DNA from: Aminobacter niigataensis
GTDB lineage: Bacteria > Pseudomonadota > Alphaproteobacteria > Rhizobiales > Rhizobiaceae
Direction: 5' to 3'
DNA: 64,000 nt
NCBI RefSeq assembly: GCF_014200015.1
Contig: NZ_JACHOT010000001.1
Location: 1,612,001-1,676,000, forward strand
Shown here: one piece after another, positions 26,563-35,129 of the stretch
How the letters are laid out: every line of letters starts with the position of its first letter
How positions within the stretch are numbered: the first letter of the stretch is position 1
Program-made: the position numbers and the translations under genes
The notes under the pieces: model-generated
Told to the model about the DNA's origin: nothing
Database searches by the model: none
The model's input: only the letters and a program-made list of their open reading frames with translations

Positions 26563-27594
26563 TCAATTGGGCTTGGGGGCTGATACATCGAGCGGTACCT
26601 GGAACTCGCCTGAGATGATCTTGGCCTTCAGCGCCTCGACCTCTGATATCACCGGTTGCGGCAGCGTTGCTTCGAAGCCGTGATAGGGAGCCATGCCGGC
26701 ACCGCCATCCTTCATGCCGCGCCAAATCCGCTCCGTGCTGCCGGCAAAAGGCTTTCCCTCGACCTTATGCTGCCACCAGGCATCGACGACATGGGTGATG
26801 TCCGGATCCCAACGGATCACGGTGCTGCTGACGATGGTGGTCGGGGAGAAGCTGGACTGATCCTGATTGCTGCCGAAGCAGATGATCTTAGCAGCCTCGC
26901 ATTCCTTGAAGTTGTCGGTCTGCTGGAAGATGACGTCGGCGCCGGTGGCGATCTGCGCATGGGTGTATTCGGCCGACTTGGCTGGGTCATACCAGGACTC
27001 GATGAAAACGACCCTTTCCTTGATCGACGGATTTACCGACCTCGCCCCGGCAAAGAAGGCGTTGATCGAGTCGTTCACGTCGTCGGCGGGAAATGTGCCC
27101 ACCGTGCCAAGCACGTTGGTCTTGGTCATGCGGCCTGCGATGACACCAAGCAGGTAGGCAGGTTCGTGGACACGCTTGTAGAGCATGTACTGGTTGCCGC
27201 CCAAGCCTTCGTTCCCCGAACCCGTGACGACGAAGAGTACCTCGGGGAATTCGTCCTTCAGCTTCTTGACCTGGTCGGAATAGGTGCTGTGCGCCCAGAT
27301 GACGTCATACTGGCCACTTTCGGCGAACAGCCGCATGGCGTCGCCCGCATCGTCGCCCCATAGCGGGTCGGTGTATTTCCAGCTCAGCTCAAGCCCATGC
27401 GGCTTCGCCGCCTTCACCCGCTCGAGCGATTCAATCAGTGTTCCGTCCCAGCCGCTTTCCACGCCGGAAGCCAGAATGACCGCGATGCGGAGCTTGTCCG
27501 GATTTTCGGCGCGCGACACCGACGAAAGCGCAACCAGCGCAAGCACAGCCATTGCCAAGGAGGCAACCAGCCTGCCGGTCAATCGTCCAATCAT
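26563..27594 (-). CDS. BMP-family periplasmic nucleoside-binding protein 2
   Basis: A 343-residue BMP-domain protein with an N-terminal signal peptide (LVASLAMAVLALVALSS, cleavage near SRAEN). It is very similar along its length to BMP protein 1 (shared DPLWGDDAGDAMRLFAESG and STYSDQVKKLKDEFPE). It is the last gene of the Rieske oxygenase-reductase operon, 84 bp after the reductase, and has no permease or ATPase of its own. It probably feeds one of the two nearby importers with the oxygenase substrate. No lipobox is visible. Confidence 0.9.
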   Translation of the reverse strand: MIGRLTGRLVASLAMAVLALVALSSVSRAENPDKLRIAVILASGVESGWDGTLIESLERVKAAKPHGLELSWKYTDPLWGDDAGDAMRLFAESGQYDVIWAHSTYSDQVKKLKDEFPEVLFVVTGSGNEGLGGNQYMLYKRVHEPAYLLGVIAGRMTKTNVLGTVGTFPADDVNDSINAFFAGARSVNPSIKERVVFIESWYDPAKSAEYTHAQIATGADVIFQQTDNFKECEAAKIICFGSNQDQSSFSPTTIVSSTVIRWDPDITHVVDAWWQHKVEGKPFAGSTERIWRGMKDGGAGMAPYHGFEATLPQPVISEVEALKAKIISGEFQVPLDVSAPKPN

Positions 27595-27678
27595 GATTTC
27601 TAACTCCCATTGGTTGTCTGGCCCAGTTTGGTCCGGCCCTGCTTTGCCCGGTGTTTGTCCACCGGTGCTTTCCCTCGT

Positions 27679-28692
27679 TCACAAATCCAGCACGACGATT
27701 TCCGACAGCGCCCGCGAACAGCACGGCGTCATTAGGTCATTGGCTGCATGTTCGGCATCGGTCAGATAGAGGTCGCGGTGGTCGGGCAGCCCGGCAAGCA
27801 CGCGGGTTACGCAGGTTCCGCAGATGCCTTGCTCGCAAGATACCGGGATCTCGATACCGTTGGTGCCGAGCACCGAGACGACGCTTTCGCCTGCTGGAAC
27901 GGCAAAGACCTGGCCCGTGCTGGCAATCTGGACGGCAAACGGCCTGTCATCGCTTGATCCGACATCAGCGATCTTGCCGAAATACTCGCGGTGAATGGTT
28001 TCCTTCGGCCACGACCGTTCGGCTTCGCCGATGACGGCGTCCATGAAACCGCGTGGTCCGCAAACATAGAGATGCGTGCCCTTTGGGCTCGACTGCAACA
28101 ATTCCGCGATGCTCAATTTCTGCTCGGGTGGTCCGTCATCGAGGTGAAAATGAACCTGCGTCTTGAACGGACCCGTCTCTAGCTCGGCCCGGAAAGCCAT
28201 CCGGTCGAGGTTTCTGGCGCAGTAATGCAGCGCGAAGTCCTGTCCCAGGGCCGATAGCCTGTGGGCCATCGACAGGATCGGCGTCACGCCAATCCCTCCG
28301 GCCAGCAGCAGTGACGATGACGCCTGTTCATTCAGCGGAAAGGCGTTGCGTGGGTGGCTGATCTCGATCACATCGCCTGACTTCAGCATATCGTGCATGA
28401 AGATCGAGCCGCCAGCGCCCTGCTGATCACGCAGCACACCCAGGCGGTAGCGGTGGCGCTCACTGGGATTGTTGCGAAGCGAATATTGGCGAACAAGCCC
28501 GTTGGCCATGAAGACATCGACATGCGACCCCGCCGTGAAAGCCGGCAGGTCCTCGCCACTCCAATCGACCAGTTCGAAGCCGGCAATATCCTGGGCTTCG
28601 GTGGTTTTGGCAGCGACCCGGACTTGCAGGCGCGCAGAACGGTTGACCTGGTGGATCATAGCATTTCCATGGGCAGACAGCGCGATGTTCAT
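27679..28692 (-). CDS. Flavin/ferredoxin oxidoreductase, reductase component of a Rieske oxygenase (VanB-like)
   Basis: A 337-residue class IA-type reductase. An N-terminal flavin-binding barrel contains VRQYSLRNNP, a NAD(P)H domain contains LLAGGIGVTPILSM, and a C-terminal plant-type [2Fe-2S] domain has Cys286-x4-Cys291-x2-Cys294 (CEQGICGTC) and a late Cys at 324/325. It passes electrons from NAD(P)H to a Rieske cluster. It lies 77 bp downstream of the Rieske oxygenase gene, its obvious partner. Unlike NdmD of caffeine-degrading Pseudomonas it has no extra N-terminal Rieske domain, which matters for the Rieske-less oxygenase at 37943-38821. Confidence 0.92.
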   Translation of the reverse strand: MNIALSAHGNAMIHQVNRSARLQVRVAAKTTEAQDIAGFELVDWSGEDLPAFTAGSHVDVFMANGLVRQYSLRNNPSERHRYRLGVLRDQQGAGGSIFMHDMLKSGDVIEISHPRNAFPLNEQASSSLLLAGGIGVTPILSMAHRLSALGQDFALHYCARNLDRMAFRAELETGPFKTQVHFHLDDGPPEQKLSIAELLQSSPKGTHLYVCGPRGFMDAVIGEAERSWPKETIHREYFGKIADVGSSDDRPFAVQIASTGQVFAVPAGESVVSVLGTNGIEIPVSCEQGICGTCVTRVLAGLPDHRDLYLTDAEHAANDLMTPCCSRALSEIVVLDL

Positions 28693-28769
28693 GCTCGGCT
28701 CCTTCCTGGCCTGTCAGGCAAAACGTGGAACTTTGCGGCTACGGTTCCGATTTCGCTGAATTGGCCGGC

Positions 28770-29825
28770 TCAACTCGCGATCGGCGCGCCGAGCCCGAAT
28801 TTCTTGGCGAGCGCACGCCGGTATTCAAGCGACAGGCGATCGCAGGGAACGTGGATTTCTTCAGTCAGATCGAGTGGCAGGTCTTCCGGGCGCTGTTCTT
28901 CGACCATCGACTTGTCTTCGTCGTTGATCAGCATCTGGAACTTCTTCCAGTACTCGCCGTCCGGATTGCCGGTGGTGTCAGTGAGCAGCTGGAAAATGCG
29001 GGTTTCGCGGGCTGAAACCGGACACACCGTATCCGCCAGATATTGCACGTAATCCGAGCCTTCCGGATCGATGATGATGATCGTCGAAAACGGATAGGTC
29101 AGCTCATAGCTGTAGACGACGTTGCGCTCGGTGCCCTCGACGCCGTCAGGGTAATAGTTGGCGCCGTTCGGGTATGGATAAGAAAAACGCAGTCCGAACT
29201 CCGCATGATCGACCGTATATTGCGGAATAGGAACCGCTGTCGCCGAGCCAAAGCTTTCGGCATGAACCCATGGAAAATGGGCGACATCATTGAAGTTTTC
29301 GACATGGCGGCTCGCCGCCGCGTTCCACGTATCCTTGGGCAGATAGACCGTCTTCCAGTCCGCGTTGGAAAGTCCAGGCCATTGCGGGATCGGCCAGATC
29401 GGCTCGCCCTTGAGGCATACCCAGATTATGCCGTAGCGCTCCTCTGAAAGCACGGTCAGCAGCCTGAGCCTGGGCGGTATCTTTGCCGTCGGATCGGTCA
29501 TCGACGGAATCTTGGTGCACTGTCCGCCATGGTCGAAATGCAAGCCATGCATCGGGCAGACGATCTGGCCGTCGGCCATCCAGCCGGAGCTGATCCTGGT
29601 GCCGCGGTGGGGACAGATGTCGCGGGCGACGGCCACGCCCTGCGACGTCCTGTAGAGCACAAGGTCGACATCCAGGAGGCGGGCCCGCACGGGCTTTTCG
29701 CCAACTTCGTGAGCATATTCCACGGGATGCCAGAACGAGGAGAGGATATGCCAGTCGCTTTCCGCGAATGTGCATCCGGGCGGCAGCTCGCTCTTCGTCT
29801 TCGAGTTGTCGACGGGCAAAAACAT
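28770..29825 (-). CDS. Rieske-type mononuclear iron oxygenase, alpha subunit (candidate N/O-dealkylase)
   Basis: A 351-residue oxygenase with an N-terminal Rieske [2Fe-2S] domain, CPHRG (~70-74) and CPMHG (~89-93), then a catalytic domain with the iron-ligand motif ENFNDVAHFPWVH (Asp179, His182, His187). No beta subunit is encoded nearby. Single-subunit oxygenases paired with a VanB-like reductase are often demethylases (vanillate, caffeine, stachydrine types). ATG 29825 is preferred: AGGGAG lies eight bases upstream, and farther upstream codons show no family similarity. It is first in an operon with the reductase and BMP 2 and is divergent from AraC 2. Confidence 0.92.
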   Translation of the reverse strand: MFLPVDNSKTKSELPPGCTFAESDWHILSSFWHPVEYAHEVGEKPVRARLLDVDLVLYRTSQGVAVARDICPHRGTRISSGWMADGQIVCPMHGLHFDHGGQCTKIPSMTDPTAKIPPRLRLLTVLSEERYGIIWVCLKGEPIWPIPQWPGLSNADWKTVYLPKDTWNAAASRHVENFNDVAHFPWVHAESFGSATAVPIPQYTVDHAEFGLRFSYPYPNGANYYPDGVEGTERNVVYSYELTYPFSTIIIIDPEGSDYVQYLADTVCPVSARETRIFQLLTDTTGNPDGEYWKKFQMLINDEDKSMVEEQRPEDLPLDLTEEIHVPCDRLSLEYRRALAKKFGLGAPIAS

Positions 29826-29936
29826 AAGTTCAGCTCCCTGGAGCCCGGCCCGATTTGCCATATCTGGTTCGTCGGATCGGCTTTGATTTTCGTAGCTGGA
29901 TAGTCGGCGAACAGAGGTTTTTGAGGAATGTCCTTG

Positions 29937-29965
29937 CCGATCCAATGGATATCTTGAATGAAGAT
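29937..29965. promoter_or_regulatory. Conserved motif, copy 2 (between Rieske oxygenase and AraC 2)
   Basis: This copy contains the perfect inverted repeat ATCTT-GAATG-AAGAT (29951-29965), preceded by CCGATCCAATGGAT. It lies 78 bp before AraC 2 and 112 bp from the oxygenase start. It matches copies 1 and 3 over about 28 bases. Confidence 0.6.
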
Positions 29966-30042
29966 CGCGATGGACCGCCGCTTGAAATGCCGGGACAGCG
30001 AGGTACGTTACGTGCTCATCCACTGCCGGTTGGAGCCAGCCA

Positions 30043-30867
30043 ATGCAGACAATCGTCGACCCGGAGCACGGCTTCACTTTCGGTGAGGCGCTGTACAATG
30101 TGGGAGGGGTTTATGGCCCACTTCGTAATCGTTACGTGACGCTGCTGCTGGTCCACGAAGGAACAGCCAAGGTGACCTGCGACGACGAAGTGACGATCGT
30201 GGAGAGTGGCGAATGCGGCGTCTTTCGCAACGAACAATACGTTTTGTTCGAATATGATCGCGGCCGGGTGAGCTGGTGCGAAGGCTCACCGGGAACCTTG
30301 ACGGAGTCGATTGCGCAGCGTCTGCGCGAAGTGCCCGCCAAGATTCCGATATCCGAGCCGCTTGAAGCACTTCAGCGCCTTGGCGTCGAACTGGGCTCCG
30401 GATCCACGGCCAATCTCAACATGCTGCGCAACGCCCTGGGGCAGACACTCTACGCAGTCTATTTTCACGAAGCCCACGTTTCAGAGCGGGATCGGCATAT
30501 TCCCCGACCCGTCCATCGCGCCAGAAACTACATCGAGGAAAATTCCGAGAAGGACGTCACGATCAACAGTCTGGCAGATCTGGTGGCGCGAACGCCGCAG
30601 CACCTCATTCTGTCGTTCCGCAAACATATCGGCGTCACACCGGCCCGCTATCTCTGGCAGGTACGCGGAAAACGGGCGCGTCATCTGCTCTTGCACAGCG
30701 GCCTGACGATAGCGGAAATCGCATATCAATGCGGCTACAAGAACCCCTACCATTTCTCGCGTCAGATCAAGCAGCTTTTCGGTATGTCGCCAACTGAAGT
30801 GCGCGCGAATATGGGCTACCACAAGCCAAGCGAAGTTGCCGAAGATACGGTCGATATCGCGTACTGA
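30043..30867 (+). CDS. AraC-family transcriptional regulator 2
   Basis: A 274-residue paralogue of AraC 1 and AraC 3. The N-terminal sensor domain begins MQTIVDPEHGFTFGEA, and the C-terminal AraC helix-turn-helix pair includes TPQHLILSFRKHIGVTPARY and AYQCGYKNPYHFSRQIKQLF. It is divergent from the Rieske oxygenase operon, which it probably activates when the oxygenase substrate or a product binds its N-terminal domain. The ATG at 30043 agrees with the paralogues. Confidence 0.92.
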   Translation: MQTIVDPEHGFTFGEALYNVGGVYGPLRNRYVTLLLVHEGTAKVTCDDEVTIVESGECGVFRNEQYVLFEYDRGRVSWCEGSPGTLTESIAQRLREVPAKIPISEPLEALQRLGVELGSGSTANLNMLRNALGQTLYAVYFHEAHVSERDRHIPRPVHRARNYIEENSEKDVTINSLADLVARTPQHLILSFRKHIGVTPARYLWQVRGKRARHLLLHSGLTIAEIAYQCGYKNPYHFSRQIKQLFGMSPTEVRANMGYHKPSEVAEDTVDIAY

Positions 30868-30892
30868 GCGGTGTGGAATTTTCGTGGTCTGT

Positions 30893-30923
30893 CAGCCGGG
30901 CCGCGACAAGGCAAGCCCGGCTG
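30893..30923. terminator. Bidirectional stem-loop between AraC 2 and deaminase 2
   Basis: CAGCCGGGC (30893-30901) and GCCCGGCTG (30915-30923) form a perfect nine-base-pair GC-rich stem with a 13-base loop. It sits between the converging ends of AraC 2 and deaminase 2. There is no strong T-tract on either side. Confidence 0.6.
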
Positions 30924-30982
30924 ATCTTAAGTGATATGGCCGCAACCGGATCGCGCCGTTGTCGACCGCCCGAACGCCGTAC

Positions 30983-32017
30983 CTAGTTGGGCGACAACGC
31001 CGTCATCAGCCCGTCGATCTCTTCCGACCATTCCTGCAGCCACCGACGCTTTGTCGTTGCATCAAGCCAGGAGCCGTCGATGCCGGCCAGGATGGCGTCC
31101 CGGATGTCGCGCGGCGTGAATTTCAGCTGGTCGACCGCCTTGACGTATTCGTTCTCGAGGTCGGTGAAAAACATCGGTGGATCGTCGCTGTGGATCGAAA
31201 GTGTCAGTCCGAAATCGAGCATCTGGCGAATGGCGTGATCTGGCGCCGACAGATCGTGCCACGCCGAAGTGACCGCTGCGGTTGAGGGGCATACGGTGAA
31301 GAGCACACCCTCATCCTTGCAGCGCTGCATTAGTTGTGGGTCATTGACGACATTATAGCCATGATCGATGCGCTCGACCTTCAAGGCGTCAAGCGAGCCT
31401 CTGATGTAGGCGGCCGGCCCCGTTTCGCCGGCATGTGCGGTCACATGCAGCCCGGACTTGCGCGCATGGGCAAAGACGTCGCCGAAGGGCTCGGGCGGAA
31501 ATGGCGCCTCGTTGAAGTCCAGGCCGATACCGATCACTTCGTCGGTTCGATGCGCGAGGATCAGTTCGACCATCTCTTGTCCTGCCGCCGGCCCGCGTTC
31601 GCGGTTGATGCCGGGCACGATGCGGCTGACAACGCGAAAATCCGTCTCGGCGTCCTTCATGCCGCTCAGGATGCCCTTGAGCTGCGTTTCATACGCTACC
31701 CCGCAATCAAGATGTGCGTGCGGGCTGAAGAAGAACTCGACGTAGCGCGCGCCGCTGCGGGCACAGCGCTCGAGCATCTCGTAGGTGATGCGCCTGAAAT
31801 CGTCGACGTCGACGACGCTTGCCGACACTGCGGAGTAGATGACGAGGAAATCCTCGAGGCTCTTGAAACGATAGAGGTCCTTCGCGTCGTCGACTGGTGG
31901 CAGATGCACGCCATTCTTCCTGGCCAGATCCAGTGCGGTTTGCGGGTAAATGGCTCCCTCCAGATGAAGGTGAAGCTCGGTTTTTGGGACTTTCCGGATG
32001 AATTCTTGGATATTCAC
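30983..32017 (-). CDS. Adenosine/adenine deaminase-family enzyme 2
   Basis: A 344-residue zinc-dependent deaminase and paralogue of 24349-25407. Motifs are TELHLHLEGA, VTAHAGETG, RIDHGYNV and HSDDPPMFFTDLENEY. It starts at GTG 32017 behind GGAGAAGACCA. It stands alone as a transcription unit, divergent from AraC 3 and convergent with AraC 2. Retention of a second copy under its own regulator suggests a distinct substrate, such as base versus nucleoside or an N6-alkylated form; this cannot be read from the sequence. Confidence 0.88.
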   Translation of the reverse strand: MNIQEFIRKVPKTELHLHLEGAIYPQTALDLARKNGVHLPPVDDAKDLYRFKSLEDFLVIYSAVSASVVDVDDFRRITYEMLERCARSGARYVEFFFSPHAHLDCGVAYETQLKGILSGMKDAETDFRVVSRIVPGINRERGPAAGQEMVELILAHRTDEVIGIGLDFNEAPFPPEPFGDVFAHARKSGLHVTAHAGETGPAAYIRGSLDALKVERIDHGYNVVNDPQLMQRCKDEGVLFTVCPSTAAVTSAWHDLSAPDHAIRQMLDFGLTLSIHSDDPPMFFTDLENEYVKAVDQLKFTPRDIRDAILAGIDGSWLDATTKRRWLQEWSEEIDGLMTALSPN

Positions 32018-32193
32018 TGGTCTTCTCCACTGCCAACGTAGCTCGCAACTTGTATTGCGCGGACGCCAGGTGGGCGATTTCTGGCCACATCGAGCTTCAC
32101 AACGGCATTTGGCGGTTGTCGCCGGCTGCGCCTCATCGTCTCATCGCAATGGCCAAAGTGTCATGCATCAACGCAGCAAACGAAATATCGGCG

Positions 32194-32222
32194 ACGCTCC
32201 GAAGCATATCGTGAATGAAGAT
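32194..32222. promoter_or_regulatory. Conserved motif, copy 3 (between deaminase 2 and AraC 3)
   Basis: ATCGT-GAATG-AAGAT (32208-32222) is one change from the perfect repeat in copy 2. The upstream part (TCCGAAGCAT, AATATCG, TGCATCA) matches copy 1 closely. It lies 68 bp before AraC 3 and 177 bp from the deaminase start. Confidence 0.6.
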
Positions 32223-32289
32223 AGCGATGAGCCAACGTTGCGGGCCTGAGGGCTATCACGCAGAATGCAGCGGCTATCGGGGCGAGTAG

Positions 32290-33105
32290 ATGAAGATCGT
32301 CGTTGACCAGGAGGACGGTTTTTCCTTTGGCGAGGCCGTGTATCCCGTGGGGGGAGTGTACGGGCCGCTAACCGGCAACTATGTCGCGCTGCTGCTGGTG
32401 CATGAAGGCACCGCCAAGGCGACATGCGACGGCAAGATCACCATCGTCGAAGCCGGCGAGTGCGGCTTGTTTCTGGGTGAGCAGCTGTCCGTGTTTGAGT
32501 ACGAGAAAGGCACACGCAACAAGGTAGGCTGGTGCGAGGCGTTTCCTGCGAACCTCCCGGACTCTGCCGCGCTAAGCTTGCGCAACGCGACCAGCAAGAT
32601 CCCGATCTCCGCACGGATCGAGACTCTCCAGCGACTGGGTTTGGGGCTGACGCAGGGTTCTGACGCGGATACCAACATCCTTTGCGAAACATTGGGGCAG
32701 TCGCTGCTCGCCGCTTACTTCCATGAGGCGCAGATATCGGAGCGAGAACGGCACACGCCCCGCTCCATCCACCGCGCCCGTCGTTATCTCGAAGAAAACT
32801 TTGCAAAGGAACTGACGCTTGGCCAACTGGCCGACATGCTTGCGCTCACCCCCCAGCATCTGGTCTCGTCGTTCCGCAAGCATATTGGTGTCACGCCAGT
32901 TCGCTATCTCTGGCAGATACGGGCGAACCATGGCCGGCAACTGCTGCTTCACAGCGAACTACCGGTGATGGAAATAGCCGAACGGTGCGGCTACAAGAAT
33001 CCCTATCACTTCTCGCGTCAGATCAGACTGCATTTTGGCATGTCGCCGACGGAGCTTCGCGCCCAGGCGGCTCATGGGATCTCCAGGGAGCCTACGGCAT
33101 CATAG
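32290..33105 (+). CDS. AraC-family transcriptional regulator 3
   Basis: A 271-residue paralogue of AraC 1 and 2. The N-terminal sensor begins MKIVVDQEDGFSFGEA, and the C-terminal helix-turn-helix pair includes TPQHLVSSFRKHIGVTPVRY and CGYKNPYHFSRQIRLHFGMS. It is divergent from deaminase 2 and ends 16 bp before the converging importer 2 operon. It is the likely activator of deaminase 2. Confidence 0.92.
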   Translation: MKIVVDQEDGFSFGEAVYPVGGVYGPLTGNYVALLLVHEGTAKATCDGKITIVEAGECGLFLGEQLSVFEYEKGTRNKVGWCEAFPANLPDSAALSLRNATSKIPISARIETLQRLGLGLTQGSDADTNILCETLGQSLLAAYFHEAQISERERHTPRSIHRARRYLEENFAKELTLGQLADMLALTPQHLVSSFRKHIGVTPVRYLWQIRANHGRQLLLHSELPVMEIAERCGYKNPYHFSRQIRLHFGMSPTELRAQAAHGISREPTAS

Positions 33106-33121
33106 CCGCAAGCGGGATCGC

Positions 33122-34054
33122 TCACTCTCTGCTGTAGGGCACGCCGAGCGCTTCAGGCTGGTGCGTGCGCGACCTGAGCCCTGCCAGCAATACCAGCGAG
33201 GCGACATAGGGCAGGATCAGGAAGAAGTGGTGGGGGATGGAAACTCCGACCACCTGGGCATGGATCGCAACCGCCTCGAGCAGGGCGAAGATGAAGATCG
33301 CACCGACCACACGGAACGGCATCCAGTTGCCGGCAATGATGGCGACGACGACCAGCCAGCCACGACCGGCGATGAGATCGGGTACGAAGCGGTCGGAATA
33401 GCCAAGCATGAGGAAGGCGCCGCCGAAGCCCGACATCAGGCTGCCGAACATGATTGCCAGGCACTGGCGCCAGCCGACGCTCAAACCCTTGACGTCAAGC
33501 GCCTTGGGGTTCTCGCCGACGCAGCGGATCTCGAGGCCGTATTTGGTGCGGTAGAGAAAGAACCACACTGCGACCGGCAGCAAAAACGCGACATAGGTCA
33601 ACAGGCGCTGCGAGAACAGGATCGAGCCGAGGAACGGAATATCCGACAGCAACGGAATGTCGACCTGATCGAAACCGGCGAACTTCGGCGGCTCGCGGCC
33701 GATGACATAGGTCTGGAACCAGAACAGGGTGAGGCCCGAAGCCAGGAGGTTCAGCGCCAGGCCGGCAACGAACTGTTCCGCCTTCAGGACGATCGTGACA
33801 AAGGACATGATCAGGCTGATCAGGGCACAAGCGAGCACGGCTGCAAGCAGCGCCAGCCACGGCGAGCCGGTGGTCGAAGCGACGACATAGGCGACCACCG
33901 CTCCCAGCAGCATCGTGCCTTCGACCGAGATGTTCCAGATGCCGGCGCGCTGGGTAACCAGCTCGCCCATGGCCGAGAACAAGAGCGGTGTCGCGATCCG
34001 GACCATGCCGGCCAGGATGCTGATCAGCAGCGGACCTTGCAGCAACTCAAGCAT
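33122..34054 (-). CDS. Nucleoside-type ABC permease (second subunit), importer 2
   Basis: A 310-residue BPD_transp_2 permease and paralogue of 19624-20556, with the same MGELVTQRAGIWN block and the same PYSRE C-terminus. ATG 34054 (MLELLQGPLL) overlaps the previous permease stop by eight bases; a farther upstream start would lengthen that overlap without family similarity. It is the last gene of importer 2. Confidence 0.93.
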   Translation of the reverse strand: MLELLQGPLLISILAGMVRIATPLLFSAMGELVTQRAGIWNISVEGTMLLGAVVAYVVASTTGSPWLALLAAVLACALISLIMSFVTIVLKAEQFVAGLALNLLASGLTLFWFQTYVIGREPPKFAGFDQVDIPLLSDIPFLGSILFSQRLLTYVAFLLPVAVWFFLYRTKYGLEIRCVGENPKALDVKGLSVGWRQCLAIMFGSLMSGFGGAFLMLGYSDRFVPDLIAGRGWLVVVAIIAGNWMPFRVVGAIFIFALLEAVAIHAQVVGVSIPHHFFLILPYVASLVLLAGLRSRTHQPEALGVPYSRE

Positions 34055-35129
34055 GGACTTTCTCCTCGACGCGCACCAACTGAAGCTTTGTCGCGACTGC
34101 GGCACAGAGGAAGAAAAGCAGCACCAGCCCTTCCATCGCCGAAACCAGGCCCGCCGGCGTTCCGCTTTTCAATCGCATGTAGATGGCACCGCTCTTCAGC
34201 GCGCCGAAGAAAAGTGCGGCCAGCATCACACCGCTCGGCCGCAGGCCGCCGACCATGGCAACAACAATGCCGGAGCTGCCGATGCCAAGCAGCGTCTCGG
34301 CGCGCAGGCGGTGCGAGGTGCCGAACAATTCGCCAGCACCGGCAAGACCGGCGAGCGCACCCGACAGCAGCATCACGACCAGCAACAGCCGCCGGATGTT
34401 GGTGCCGCGGAAACGCAGCGCGGTCGGGTTGGAGCCGAAGGCGCGAATCTCGTAGCCGAGCGACGTTTTCTCGAGGAGCACGGCGCAGAAGGCAGCAGCG
34501 GCAAGCGCCAGGATGAAGCCGATATGCATCTTGCCCGAGCCCTGGCCAAGCAGGATCGGCCATTCGAGCAGCGGGTTGACCGGCGACGACTGGTGATAGG
34601 CAACAGTCAGCCCACTCTCCATCCACGGGCCGCCATCGAGAAGATAGGCGAGGATGTAGATGACGATGTAGTTCAGCATCACGGTCGAGATGACCTCGCT
34701 GGTGCCGAAGCGGACCTTGAGATAGCCGGCAAGCAGGCCGAGCACGCCGCCGCCGACAAGCCCGGCAATGGCAATCAGCAGCCATGCCAGCCAGTACGGC
34801 AACGGCGCCACCCAAAGGCTCATCCAGTAGGCGGCCATCGCACCGGCGAAGACCTGGCCCTCCTGGCCGATGTTCCAGATCTTGGCGCGGAAGGCGATGA
34901 CCGTGCCGAGCCCGACAAGCAAAAGCGGGGTCGCTTTTGCCAGCGAGCCATAGAGAGCGTTCTGGCTGCCGAAGGCGCCTGTCAGCAGCGCCGAGAACGC
35001 CTTCGCAGGGTCACCGCCCGAAAAGGCCAGCAAAGCTGCCGACGTCAGGAATGCACATATCATCGCTGCGGAGTAACAGGCGACATTCCAGCTCAGGCTG
35101 CTGCCCGAGCGTCGTTGAACTGAAATCAT
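34047..35129 (-). CDS. Nucleoside-type ABC permease (first subunit), importer 2
   Basis: A 360-residue BPD_transp_2 permease and paralogue of 20553-21617, with FRAKIWNIGQEGQVFAGAMA. It overlaps the ATPase stop by four bases (ATGA, 35126-35129) and the next permease by eight. It forms the channel of the second BMP-type importer. Confidence 0.93.
   Translation of the reverse strand: MISVQRRSGSSLSWNVACYSAAMICAFLTSAALLAFSGGDPAKAFSALLTGAFGSQNALYGSLAKATPLLLVGLGTVIAFRAKIWNIGQEGQVFAGAMAAYWMSLWVAPLPYWLAWLLIAIAGLVGGGVLGLLAGYLKVRFGTSEVISTVMLNYIVIYILAYLLDGGPWMESGLTVAYHQSSPVNPLLEWPILLGQGSGKMHIGFILALAAAAFCAVLLEKTSLGYEIRAFGSNPTALRFRGTNIRRLLLVVMLLSGALAGLAGAGELFGTSHRLRAETLLGIGSSGIVVAMVGGLRPSGVMLAALFFGALKSGAIYMRLKSGTPAGLVSAMEGLVLLFFLCAAVATKLQLVRVEEKVHA

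Noticed and set aside
33035-34516. A 493-codon forward open frame across the importer 2 permeases
   Set aside because: It covers hydrophobic permease genes on the other strand, giving a hydrophilic Gln/Arg-rich shadow without a domain.
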